Assembly (NCBI GenBank): GCA_965200795.1
Contig: CBDAVB010000026.1
Location: forward strand, 1 to 64,000
Source: Parashewanella sp965200795
GTDB taxonomy: Bacteria > Pseudomonadota > Gammaproteobacteria > Enterobacterales > Shewanellaceae
DNA: 64,000 bases
Direction of reading: 5' to 3'
Below the pieces are notes generated by a model. The model saw nothing but the letters and a program-made list of their open reading frames with translations. It was not told the origin of the DNA and did no database searches. Positions 10,267 through 18,630 of the stretch are shown here, piece by piece. The position numbers and the translations under genes are program-made. Positions within the stretch are counted from its first letter, which is position 1; the number at the start of each line of letters is the position of its first letter.

Positions 10267-10361
10267 CTAAGTACCTAGTCAATTGCTTTCATCTGAAGAA
10301 GTCGCTCTTGACTGGCGTTTCAGAAAGAAAAATATTCGATTACATTTGACTGGGTACTTAG
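10267..10361. repeat. 95-bp inverted-terminal repeat element (family C), copy 1
   Basis: Ends CTAAGTACCTAGTCAA and TTTGACTGGGTACTTAG are inverted repeats, and a second copy sharing AAAAATATTCGATTACATTTG lies at 16847-16939. It has no coding capacity, so it is a MITE-like unit inserted in uraA. Confidence 0.7.
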
Positions 10362-10484
10362 CAATCCCGCAAAGAATCGGTACTAATCTAAATAAACCTT
10401 TTGCTAAAGTAGCCAAAAATAACTTGGTAACTAAAGCCAGTAAAGAGATAATTATGGACGTCGCAGAAGAGTTCATACCAAATA

Positions 10485-10570
10485 TGCCGTCACTCCAGCG
10501 AAAGCTGGAGTCCGGTTTCTTTGGTTAATTTTGCAAAAGTCGCTTTATATCTGCTTTCGCAGGTATGACA
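10485..10570. repeat. REP-like palindromes inside uraA
   Basis: CGTCACTCCAGCGAAAGCTGGAGT (10484-10511 region) is a short palindrome of the REP type, and about 40 bases on CTGCTTTCGCAG is a second one. A related unit, CGTCACTCCCGCAAAAGCAG, occurs near 35230. Confidence 0.55.
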
Positions 10571-10621
10571 AATGAAGTGCTGAAATTTAAATTGGTATCT
10601 TATGAACTGCGAGATCCCTTA

Positions 10622-10931
10622 GGAACTGTCCCGAAATAACTTCCCGATTTGTTACTGCTTAAAATTGCCAATACAAGGCACGAAGAATGAAGTTCAGTCA
10701 CTCTAAATGAATGATGAGTAACGCAGAGAGTGGCAATGTTAAGCGTAACCCTTTGGGCTGTGTTTATTTTTGCGTTCTTTGAATAAAGAGTTACGGCGTT
10801 GTCGAAAGCTTATGCAGAAACGAAGTAACGACAGTTTTGTATGTCGGTAATGACTACACCTCGCTTTCTGTGCCTTGTATAAGCCGAAAATAAACGACAG
10901 CAAAACAGGGAAGTTATTTTGGGACGGTCCC
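10622..10931. repeat. 310-bp MITE-like repeat (family B) inside uraA
   Basis: Terminal inverted repeats GGAACTGTCCCGAAATAACT and, on the other side, AGTTATTTTGGGACGGTCCC. The interior carries CGAAGTAACGACAGTTTTGTATG and GGCTTATAC-type blocks shared with 61794-62135 and with 34990-35394. There is no protein-coding gene inside. Confidence 0.75.
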
Positions 10932-11630
10932 TTAAGGCATCCTGATAAGGAAACAGTTCAATTGCGCTCGCCTGTTTTCCCCATAGCCATTTGGACCGCA
11001 ACGCGCAAGGCTCGGCAATAACCATAATTACAGGCCCCACAACGACCGGAGGTAAAACTTTTTCCAGAAGTTCGGTTCCTTTCCGGCGCGCAAGCTGGCC
11101 AAGCAGCAGGTAAACAAAGCCGACAGCGATTAAGCCGCCCGCGGTTGGTGCCATTCCCCATGTTTGAATACTAAAGAAAATCGGTGCGATAAAAGCAAAC
11201 GAAGACGCGGGAAAAACGGGCACCATTCTTTTACTCACCAGTTGAAAAAGAAGTGTGCCGATACCAGCGCCGAACATAGCAACGCTGGGTTCAAGTCCGG
11301 TCAGGATCGGCATTAATACCATAGCGCCAAATGCAACAAACAGCATCTGCGACCCAGCTAAGGCATTTTGAAAGTTAGAATTTGTATTTGGATGTTCCAT
11401 TTTTGAAAAAAATTTTGATTATTATTTTCTGATTATGAAGGGATATACTTTGCAAATGTGATATTTTGAAAAATTATGTGCTTAATAATAAGTCCGTTAA
11501 TGTTTTTCTCGGGGATAACTGTATTCAGTATTAGTCCAACGCTAATTTTGAACCTGAAAATCTGACAATACTCATAAAAGTATTACACTTTAATAAACTC
11601 ACAAGATCCTGTGAGATTTAGGAGAAAATC

Positions 11631-12044
11631 ATGAAACAATTATTAACGGTTTTATTGGCCACTTTTTTAGTGTTTGGCTGTGCTTCAAAAATGTCGATGG
11701 CAGATCGTAACGCAGCGTACGCGGACTTTGTATCTTCAAGTAACCTGAAGGATGTAAGTCGAATCACCAGCTTTAACTTTACAGGGTGGAGCAGCCTTAC
11801 TGATGAGTATATGATTTTAACTACGAATTTCCGCAAAGATTATCTGCTGAAAATGCAGGGTGGCTGCGTAGGTTTGAGCTTTGCGCAAGTTATCAGGTTA
11901 CATCAATTTTCTGATTCAACCTTTGACAAGTTAGGTGATACGATTTCGTTTAAAAACTCAATTCCGATGAAATGTCGAGTTAATGCGATGTACCCATTAA
12001 CTAAAGACCAGTCAAAAGCCATTAAACAAATTGGAATCGAGTAG
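11631..12044 (+). CDS. DUF6491-like outer-membrane lipoprotein
   Basis: A 137-residue lipoprotein. The signal peptide MKQLLTVLLATFLVFGCAS ends in a lipobox (VFGC), with Cys17 as the lipidated residue and Ala-Ser after it, which favours outer-membrane sorting. The core (ADRNAAYADFV, RITSFNFTGWSSL, YLLKMQGGCVGLSF and KCRVNAMYPLTKDQ, with two Cys likely in a disulfide) resembles DUF6491 proteins of marine gammaproteobacteria, function unknown. It is preceded by a good GGAG ribosome site. The TAG stop (12042-12044) overlaps the 3' boundary of the group II intron, so the native C-terminus may have differed by a few residues. Confidence 0.75.
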   Translation: MKQLLTVLLATFLVFGCASKMSMADRNAAYADFVSSSNLKDVSRITSFNFTGWSSLTDEYMILTTNFRKDYLLKMQGGCVGLSFAQVIRLHQFSDSTFDKLGDTISFKNSIPMKCRVNAMYPLTKDQSKAIKQIGIE

Positions 12045-12106
12045 GGTGAGGCGTTAATGCCCCATCCCTCTCACAGAACCGTACGTACGGGTCTCGTATA
12101 CGGCTC
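12041..12106 (-). ncRNA. Group II intron domains V and VI
   Basis: Minus-strand 12106-12076 reads GAGCCGTATACGAG, then ACCCGTACGTACGGTTC, which folds into the conserved two-helix domain V hairpin containing the catalytic triad region. Bases 12070-12041 (GGATGGGGCATTAACGCC then TCACCCTAC) form domain VI, with an unpaired A available as branch point near the 3' end. Confidence 0.8.
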
Positions 12107-12130
12107 CTGCTTAATTTTATTTGTACTCTA

Positions 12131-13396
12131 TTATTTTGTACTGAGCACATAGCCCGTCCGTACTTCTTCAAGACTGTATAGCCCCATCTCTGTAAACCAT
12201 TTATTCGGCATCGAATAGTGAGCTAGCGGACTCTTTGAGTTCTTCCACCGTCTCATATGGATATACTTAAATGGTGGCTTAAAGCCAAGCTGCTTCAGTC
12301 TCCTATGTAACCTTTTCGGTTTTTTCCATAGTCGCAGTTGAATACTTCTCAGTCTTCGTCTTAGCCATGTGGCTAGTTTCTTGAATTCACTACCAACATT
12401 CGCTATTCGAAAGTATTGACTAAACCCTCTTAATTTCGGATTTAACTCTTGTATCACTCGTTGCAGTGGCTTGCCACCATTGCGCTTAGTGAGAGCTTTT
12501 AGCTGCGCTTTGAAGCTATTCAGCTTCTTGGATTGGATGGTCGTGTATTTACTGCCAATCTCTACTCCGAGAAACTTTACCCCATCATCACTATGCGTAA
12601 TATGGGTTTTACTTCGATTTACCGTCAACTTTAAGTCTTTTTCGAGTAGCTTTGTCGCTTGCTTCAAGGCGTTTTCTGCACCTTTGCGGCTGCGACATAA
12701 TATCAGGATATCGTCGGCATACCTGACCAGTCGATGGTTTCGACGTTTCATCTCTTGGTCAAAGGCATCAAGGTAGATGTTCGCTATCAGCGGTCTGATC
12801 ACCCCGCCTTGCGGACTTCCTGTTACTGTTGCTTGCCAGTTGCCTTCTACAATGACTCCACTTTCAAGAAACAATTTTATCAACTTTAAGATGCTGCCAT
12901 CTTTTACCCTTTTGCTTATGCTCGATAAGATTAACTCTTGGTCGAGTAAGTCAAAGCATTTGGATAAATCCATATCCACCACATGTTTTAAATCATATTG
13001 ACGAATAAACATCGTGGCTTTATTAATGGCATCGTGACAGCTTCTATTAGGTCGATATCCATAGCTTGACGGATGGAACTGCTCTTCAAATATCGGACTC
13101 AGTATATCGTTTAGGCACTGTTGTACGATTCGGTCTCGAACTGTTGGTATACCAAGCTTTCTCACTCCACCGTCATCTTTCGGGATTTCTGCCCGTTTGA
13201 CGGCTGAAGGCCGGTATTGCTTGGTTTTAAGTTCGATAAGAAGTTTATCAAGTTCATTGCTCAGATTTGAAGCGAATTGCTCTAAGCTCTGCTCATCTAT
13301 ACCAGCAGCGCCTTTGGCTCTCCAAACTTTCTTAAATCCGTCGTACAGTGCTTCCTTATTGAGTAAGCGACCGTACAGGCTGTAATGAACTCTCAT
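12131..13396 (-). CDS. ltrA: Group II intron reverse transcriptase/maturase
   Basis: A 421-residue RT/maturase. Blocks in order: AKGAAGIDEQSLEQF (RT0), RRAEIPKDDGG-type (seen as KRAEIPKDDGGVRKLGIPTV), FHPSSYGYRPNRSCHDAI, DLSKCFDLLDQELIL, SPQGGVIRPLIANIYLDAF, then the catalytic VRYADDILIL and SKTHITHSDDGVKFLGVEI. The thumb/domain X is represented by NPKLRGFSQYFRIANVGSEF and a GIIM-like basic C-terminus (LRRRLRSIQLRLWKKPKRLH). No HNH endonuclease follows. It would splice and retro-home its intron. One oddity is VIRPL where most relatives have VISPL. The ORF itself is intact even though the intron RNA is split. Confidence 0.9.
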   Translation of the reverse strand: MRVHYSLYGRLLNKEALYDGFKKVWRAKGAAGIDEQSLEQFASNLSNELDKLLIELKTKQYRPSAVKRAEIPKDDGGVRKLGIPTVRDRIVQQCLNDILSPIFEEQFHPSSYGYRPNRSCHDAINKATMFIRQYDLKHVVDMDLSKCFDLLDQELILSSISKRVKDGSILKLIKLFLESGVIVEGNWQATVTGSPQGGVIRPLIANIYLDAFDQEMKRRNHRLVRYADDILILCRSRKGAENALKQATKLLEKDLKLTVNRSKTHITHSDDGVKFLGVEIGSKYTTIQSKKLNSFKAQLKALTKRNGGKPLQRVIQELNPKLRGFSQYFRIANVGSEFKKLATWLRRRLRSIQLRLWKKPKRLHRRLKQLGFKPPFKYIHMRRWKNSKSPLAHYSMPNKWFTEMGLYSLEEVRTGYVLSTK

Positions 13397-13552
13397 TGAC
13401 TCCTCTGTGTGCGTTGTTTGGGTTCAGTTTCATGTTTTCATCAGTTGGTATATTTCATTCAGCGTCAAAGCCTTCTAGCACTTGGCAATGTACTTTGATA
13501 TTAACTGAATTACTCCCATGTACGGTTTCTGTCTCCAGAGCCATTATTCCTA

Positions 13553-14735
13553 GTGTAGTGCATCAAATTAATCTTTGATATTTAACGCCTTTCTTGCCCT
13601 CTCGACTTTTTCCATAATAACATCGGCTGATTTTGTCCGGACAAAAGGTTCACATCCGTCATTGTGCGCCTCTATATAATTCATTATGCAGGTCTCCAAT
13701 TCCGCTACTGATGTGTGCACCCCTCGTTTGAGTTGCTTTTCCGTAAGCAGACCAAAAAACGTTCGACTAAATTGAGCCGGGAGGAACTTGTCGGAATAAA
13801 GTGCAAATGAACACGTTTGTTTCTTTTTAACCAGTTCCTGACCTTTTCATGTTTACGGGTGGCGTAATTGTCAACGATCAAGTGCAGCTCAAGCTCTTTA
13901 TCCGTCTGCTTTTCAACGGTTTTCAGAAAAGACAGAAATTCTTGATGTCGATGTTTTTTCATGCATTCGCCGATCACTTTCCCGCGGCGACATCCGGCGC
14001 CGCAAACAGCGAACCGGTTCCGTGACGCTTATAATCATGGGTCATGGTTTCACAGCGGCCTTTTTTTATCGGGAGTCCGGGCTGCGTTCTGTCTGATGCC
14101 TGAACAGAGCTTTTTTCATCCGCGCGGAGTACTAATGCATTTTCCGGCGGTGACATATACAAGCCGACCACATCCCTGAGCTTTTCCTCAAAACGGGGAT
14201 CGTTACTGACCTTAAAAGTTTTATGCGGACGGGGTTTTAAACCGACTTCCCGCCATGTTCTTTGAACTAAAGAAGGTGAAATCCCCATATATTTAGCTAA
14301 CGTCCGTGTTGACCAGTGAGTGGCGTTGCCGGGTTTTTCAGTGCTGGTGATTCGGATGATCTGGGCTCGGATCTCTTGTTGTTTTCGCGTATTTTTACCA
14401 CCATGATTAGCACCGCGGGGTCTGTCTTTCTTGATGCTTTCTATCCCCTCGGAAACAAAACGATTTCTCCATGCCCAGGCCGTATTAATGTTGAGCCCGG
14501 GCTGTTCCGCGATTTTATAGTTTAGTGTATTGTCAGCCGCGAGTAAGATGATTCGGGAGCGCTGAATAAGGCGAACAGGGGTGGTTCTGCTCCTGACGAA
14601 TTTTTCCGGTTGCTGACGGATTTCCGGGGTTAAATCAACAGTAATTTGAGCTGGCATGTTATTTTATAATATCAATTTAAATCAATTAGTTATTTTAACA
14701 AACTCTGTTTAATAAATCAATTTAAATCACTACAC
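13553..14735 (-). mobile_element. IS630-family element no. 1, in the group II intron
   Basis: Inverted ends GTGTAGTGCATCAAATTAAT (13553) and ATCAATTTAAATCACTACAC (14735), flanked by TA at 13551-13552 and 14736-14737, as expected for TA-targeting IS630 elements. The length is 1183 bp. Truncated relatives lie at 6522-6655 and 8487-8895. Confidence 0.85.
13568..14657 (-). pseudogene. IS630-family transposase, frameshifted
   Basis: The N-terminal 227 codons (14657-13974) contain a helix-turn-helix region (NYKIAEQPGLNINTAWAWRNRF) and the start of the DDE_3 domain (ALVLRADEKSSVQA). The frame then shifts at GCGGGAAAGTGATC near 13980: one frame stops after AAGK and the other continues VIGECMKKHRHQEFL, IVDNYATRKHEK and FIPTSSSRLNLVER. 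A second shift near 13760 moves the end (TEKQLKRGVH-type and KVERARKALNIKD, stop at 13568) to a third frame. Catalytic motifs are all recognisable but the gene is broken at two places. Confidence 0.8.
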
Positions 14736-14737
14736 TA

Positions 14738-16213
14738 GTAGTCCATTCAAAAGCAAATAATGGCCTGATAGTTTATCCTAACAGTTCCTGAACACAACGA
14801 ATACAGGAGCTGTTATGAGGATTAAATACCATGTCCGTTTGAGTAATGAAGAGCGTTCAATGCTTGAAGCTTTGATAAAGCAGAAGAAACCACGTGTTGC
14901 TCAACATAAGAAACGACACGCCCAAATTTTACTTGCTATTGATGAGAATAATTCGCCACTGACCAATCAACAGATTGCTAAGGCGCTAAACATCTCACCA
15001 CTTGCAGTAACGAGCCTCAGAAAGCGTTTTGTCGAGGAAGGATTAGAAGTCGCTGTTAATAGCAAACACAGCCATCAAGGCCGCAGACGCATAATGGATG
15101 GTGAAGCCGAAGCACACCTAATTGCGCTGACCTGCTCTGCGTCTCCGGAAGGACGTTGCCGTTGGACATTAAATCTTCTTAGAGACAAGATGATTGAACT
15201 CAAATATGTCGATAGCATATCGAGAACCTCTGTTCATTATGCGTTAAAAAAAATGAACTTAAACCCTGGCTTAAAGAAGAGTGGTGTATACCTGAAGAAG
15301 AAAACGCTGCCTTCGTGAGCGCTATGGAAGATATATTAGAACTCTATAAACTTCCTTACGATCCCAAGCGTCCTTTAGTATGCCTTGATGAAACCAGCAA
15401 ACAACAAGTTAAAGAAGTTCGCAACCCGTTACCTTTAGTTTCAGGTTATCCGGAGCGATACGATACGGAATATGAGCGTAACGGTGTCAGCAACCTGTTC
15501 ATGATATTTGAGCCTTTAGCGGGCTGGCGGCATGTTGAGGTCACAGAGCACAGAACGGCCGTTGATTGGGCTCATCAAGTAAAAGCCTTAGTAGACGGGC
15601 GTTATAAGGATGCTGAGACAATTGTGTTGGTTGAGGATAACCTGAATACTCATACCCCGGCTTCATTTTATAAGGCCTTCGAACCAGAAGAAGCTCGTAG
15701 GCTGATCAATAAAATCGAATTTCATTACACGCCAAAACACGGAAGCTGGTTGGATATGGCTGAAATTGAATTAAGTATCTTGAGCAGACAATGCTTAAAC
15801 CGAAGAATACCGGATCAGGAAACACTAAATTGTGAAGTTGAAGCCTGGGTCACCCAACGCAATGAGTCCAAGGCTAAGATGATTTGGCAGTTCACAACTG
15901 AGGAGGCACGTATCAAGTTAAAGAAGCTTTACCCCGTCCTTCCAGGGTACAGTTAGCCTTTTAACAGAATTAAACTGATTAACGAAATCCTGTTACACTT
16001 TCGTTAATCAAAATGAAAAAAGCTAGAGTCCTACTGGCTTGCCAAAGGGTGGGAGGAAGCATTTTGTTCAGAAATTACAGACTTATTAATTATTTGTGAA
16101 TAAAAGTTGTATAAGAGTTTAAAACAATAAAAATCAATACAAGATTTTTAGCTCTCCTATGACTAAGGCTTAGCAAAAGAGCTTGAAGTATTGAATTCAA
16201 ATGGACGGAGTAC
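14738..16213 (+). mobile_element. IS630-like element no. 2, abutting no. 1
   Basis: Starts GTAGTCCATTCAAAAGC after a TA (14736-14737 shared with element 1) and ends GAATTCAAATGGACGGAGTAC before TA (16214-16215); the two ends are loosely inverted. The right end matches bases 1-112 and the left end matches 46633 going down, so the boundaries are supported by other copies. It is long for the family (1476 bp) because of a 257-bp non-coding tail after the transposase. Confidence 0.75.
14815..15956 (+). CDS. IS630-like transposase, two overlapping frames with probable -1 frameshift
   Basis: The first frame (14815-15318, 167 residues) carries the DNA-binding half with NQQIAKALNISPLAVTSL and RRRIMDGEAEAHLIALT. 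The second (to 15956) carries the DDE_3 half: PLVCLDETSKQQV, VLVEDNLNTHTPASFY and HYTPKHGSWLDMAEIEL with the Glu. A run of eight A residues at 15246-15253 lets the ribosome step back one base; after it the -1 frame reads NELKPWLKEEW and ENAAFVSAMED with no stop, joining the halves into about 380 residues. The copy at 46053-46556 keeps the same A8 run, which argues for programmed frameshifting rather than damage. Confidence 0.75.
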
Positions 16214-16797
16214 TAGTGGCTCCAGTCGGAATTACCTCACTCGCTAAAGTGATTTTCTATACCTGTGAAAAAAAATCCTGTCCATCACAAGCTTCAATTA
16301 AGCTTCACCCCTTCGCCGACATCAAGGCTTTTGGCTATTGATGTCGCCAATGAACTACATCACTGGTCAATCCAGTTTTACCCTCCACACCATTACTGGC
16401 TTTCATCGGCTGGATTTTACTCACTACTACGGGCTCATCTGCCACCTCGCACCAACTTTTATCTTGAGTTTCCTCTTGTATAAAAGTTTCTGGTTGATTC
16501 CAGATTTGGTGTCAGGCTTCCCCAGTTACTGCACTGGCTCCCTGTTAGAAATTCCACCCTCAATCACATGATAGAGTTGACTGAGTATATGGCGTTGCGC
16601 TATTTCGCACGCTTACCTCTCTACCTTGCCGAATCAGGTTCGCTTTCGCTGTGTACCTCTAACTTCCTATGGCTTCCTTCAGACCCTGCCGTTAGCCAAC
16701 AACGCCCTTGCCATTCAGATTATCTTCCCCTCAGTCAGGGTGATACAGACTTCTTTCAATCTGTCGGGTTTGCCAGCTTCGCTGGGCAAACAAAGAA

Positions 16798-16822
16798 AAG
16801 CCTCAACCATAAGTTGAGGCTT
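16798..16822. terminator. Hairpin at the group II intron 5' exon
   Basis: AAGCCTCAAC (16798-16807) pairs perfectly with GTTGAGGCTT (16813-16822). On the minus strand it is followed by TTTTCTTTG and then directly by the intron 5' end. It probably was the terminator of the lipoprotein gene before the intron separated them. Confidence 0.65.
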
Positions 16823-16846
16823 GTTCATTATGCAGATACCCGGTTT

Positions 16847-16939
16847 TAAGTATCTAGTCAAATGCTTTTTTCTCAAGAAGTCACTCATAATAAGCGTTTC
16901 AGCAAGAAAAATATTCGATTACATTTGACTGAGTACTTA
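16847..16939. repeat. 93-bp repeat element (family C), copy 2
   Basis: Ends TAAGTATCTAGTCAAATGC and TTTGACTGAGTACTTA are inverted, and the interior CAAGAAAAATATTCGATTAC matches the copy in uraA at 10267-10361. It lies only 18 bases from the suhB stop. Confidence 0.7.
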
Positions 16940-16957
16940 TTGCGGGTAAAACACCGC

Positions 16958-17761
16958 TTAACGCTTTAGACCTTCATTAAGAAGCGGGCGCATGGTTTTT
17001 ACCAGTTGAGTCGTTACTTTTGGCGCGCCGGCGACGATATTGCCTGACACCAAATAGTTATGACCTCCTGTGAAGTCAGTTACCGTGCCGCCAGCTTCAC
17101 GACAGATTAAATCACCCGCTGCGATATCCCATGGTTTCAGACCGATTTCAAAATAACCGTCCATACGACCGGCCGCGACATAAGCGAGATCTAACGCGGC
17201 AGAACCGGCACGGCGAATGTCACCGCACTTATTGAATACTTCAGAAATGATGTTCATGTAAGTTTCGGTGTGTTGACGGACTTTGAACGGGAAAGCCGTC
17301 GCTAAAATAGTGCCGCTCAGGTCATTAACGTTTGATACACGAATACGGTAATCGTTTACTTTCGCACCTTGACCACGGGTCGCGGAGAACAACTCTTCTC
17401 TTACGGGATCGTAAATAACAGCGACTTCAGTTTTACCTTTGTACTGAAGTGCGATAGATACGGCGAAATGCGGAATGCCTCTTAGGAAGTTGTTAGTACC
17501 ATCAAGAGGATCGACAATCCACATATAATCTTTGTTTTCTCCGAGGTTCTCACCCTCTTCTTCACCAATAATAGTGTGATCAGGGTAAGATTTACGAATT
17601 TGATATGTGACAGCAGCCTCAGCTTCTTTATCTACGTTAGTAACGAAGTCGTTCAGACCTTTAGCGGATACTTCAACCTGGTCTAATTCATTATAAGCAC
17701 GCATAATAGTTTTGCCGGCAGCGCGAGCGGCGCGGACAGCGATAGTCAGCATCGGATGCAT
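16958..17761 (-). CDS. suhB: Inositol-1-monophosphatase family protein SuhB
   Basis: A 267-residue cytoplasmic Mg2+-dependent phosphatase; in enterobacteria SuhB also works as a transcription antitermination factor on rRNA operons. The metal-binding motifs are clear: IIGEEEGE (Glu ligand), WIVDPLDGTNNFLRGIPHFAV (the Asp-Pro-x-Asp-Gly-Thr signature), and the C-terminal KPWDIAAGDLICREAGG. Length and start (MHPMLTIAVRAARAAG) agree with the E. coli protein. It is transcribed away from trmJ, with a 145-bp shared promoter region, the arrangement conserved in many gammaproteobacteria. Confidence 0.95.
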   Translation of the reverse strand: MHPMLTIAVRAARAAGKTIMRAYNELDQVEVSAKGLNDFVTNVDKEAEAAVTYQIRKSYPDHTIIGEEEGENLGENKDYMWIVDPLDGTNNFLRGIPHFAVSIALQYKGKTEVAVIYDPVREELFSATRGQGAKVNDYRIRVSNVNDLSGTILATAFPFKVRQHTETYMNIISEVFNKCGDIRRAGSAALDLAYVAAGRMDGYFEIGLKPWDIAAGDLICREAGGTVTDFTGGHNYLVSGNIVAGAPKVTTQLVKTMRPLLNEGLKR

Positions 17762-17906
17762 TGCAATCCCCTGGATGTTAAAGAACGGAAAAATAAACGC
17801 AGCGGATTATACTCTTTTATGGCGCGTCCGCAATCTGAAATAGTCAATTACGTGAAATATGTTAGTATTCCGCTCCTGTTTTTATTGATTCTTATAGTTA
17901 ACTTCC

Positions 17907-18626
17907 ATGCTCAACAATATTCGAGTTATTTTAGTTGGCACGTCTCACCCCGGAAATATCGGTTCAGTTGCACGGGCAATGAAAACCATGGGGCTTACAA
18001 ATTTATACCTGGCTGAACCCAGAACTGAAGTTGATGGTCAGTCGATTGCGTTGGCTGCCGGAGCCGCGGATGTCCTTCAAAATATAACCAAAGTAGACTC
18101 ATTGGATGAAGCGATCGCCGATTGCTCCTTAGTCATCGCAACCAGCGCCCGAAGCAGAACCCTTGACTGGCCGATTCTAGAACCAAGAGAAGCGGGGGAT
18201 AAATTGGTGGCCGAAGGTGAATCTGGAACTGTCGCTATTGTATTTGGCCGTGAGAATCATGGTTTAACTAATGAAGAATTACAAAAGTGTAACTACCATG
18301 TAGTCATACCGGCGAATGAAGAATACAGCTCACTGAACTTGGCACAAGCGGTACAAATTGTTTGTTATGAGACAAGAACGGCTTATTTAAATCACAATCG
18401 AGAAGCTGAAGCTGCGAAAGCGTACCCGTTACACAAAGAGCAAGAGCAATTTTTTGAGCATTTAGAAAGAACATTATTGTCTACAGGGTTTATTATTAAA
18501 AATCACCCGGGACAAATCATGACGAAATTGCGTCGTTTATTCAGCCGGGCACGTATTGAAAGTCAGGAAATGAACATCCTTCGCGGAATATTAAGTTCAA
18601 TTGAAAAGTTCGTCAACAAAGGTTAA
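17907..18626 (+). CDS. trmJ: tRNA (cytidine/uridine-2'-O)-methyltransferase TrmJ
   Basis: A 239-residue SPOUT-class methyltransferase that 2'-O-methylates position 32 of several tRNAs using S-adenosylmethionine. The N-terminal IRVILVGTSHPGNIGSVARAM is the SpoU motif 1, and the trefoil-knot cofactor site is IVFGRENHGLTNEEL with IPANEEYSSLNLAQAVQI. The C-terminal KLRRLFSRARIESQEMNILRGI tail is TrmJ-specific. It ends 4 bases before the cysE start and is therefore likely the first gene of a trmJ-cysE unit. Confidence 0.93.
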   Translation: MLNNIRVILVGTSHPGNIGSVARAMKTMGLTNLYLAEPRTEVDGQSIALAAGAADVLQNITKVDSLDEAIADCSLVIATSARSRTLDWPILEPREAGDKLVAEGESGTVAIVFGRENHGLTNEELQKCNYHVVIPANEEYSSLNLAQAVQIVCYETRTAYLNHNREAEAAKAYPLHKEQEQFFEHLERTLLSTGFIIKNHPGQIMTKLRRLFSRARIESQEMNILRGILSSIEKFVNKG

Positions 18627-18630
18627 AGCA

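Larger units (their letters stand above)
9645..11400 (-). pseudogene. uraA: Uracil-xanthine permease, multiply broken
   Basis: Fragments of one NCS2 nucleobase transporter can be followed on the minus strand: LAGSQMLFVAFGAMVLMPIL (from 11400), VLPPVVVGPVIMVI, then LFLATLAKGLFRLVPILCGI (about 10400), VAPEFNWQAILFMLP and AIAPAIEHIGDVLAIG (about 10230-10250), FGAPPNTTYSEVTG and, past a stop, RNLCIVATILVLGIGGM to the end at 9645. Damage seen: a frameshift near 11015 (the next family-like residues, VAVQMAMGKTGE, are in another frame), a 310-bp repeat at 10622-10931, REP-like DNA, a 95-bp repeat at 10267-10361 with about 30 codons lost, and an in-frame TAA at 9837-9839 after KNNVD where relatives have Leu (TTA to TAA). 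The gene would have imported uracil with protons. Confidence 0.85.
12041..16791 (-). mobile_element. Group II intron, interrupted by two IS630-family elements
   Basis: On the minus strand the intron RNA would begin GTTTGCCCAGC (16791), run through about 570 bases of domain I-type RNA to GAGCCA at about 16218, be broken by 13553-16213, resume with TGGCTC (about 13540), then encode the maturase (13396-12131) and end with domains V and VI (12106-12041). The 3' end CCCTAC fits the AY rule and the 5' GTTTG roughly fits GTGYG; exact ends are inferred. Without the two IS units the intron is about 2.1 kb. Several apparent ORFs in 16265-16849 are this RNA read as protein. Confidence 0.8.

Noticed and set aside
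10283..10528. 81-residue ORF in the uraA region
   Set aside because: Formed by a MITE, uraA antisense and REP-like DNA, with no independent support.
12471..13578. Plus-strand ORFs inside the maturase gene
   Set aside because: Antisense shadows of a confidently identified reverse transcriptase.
16265..16849. Four overlapping plus-strand ORFs that could be small proteins
   Set aside because: They coincide with the 5' RNA half of the group II intron on the other strand, have no ribosome sites and no protein-like composition.
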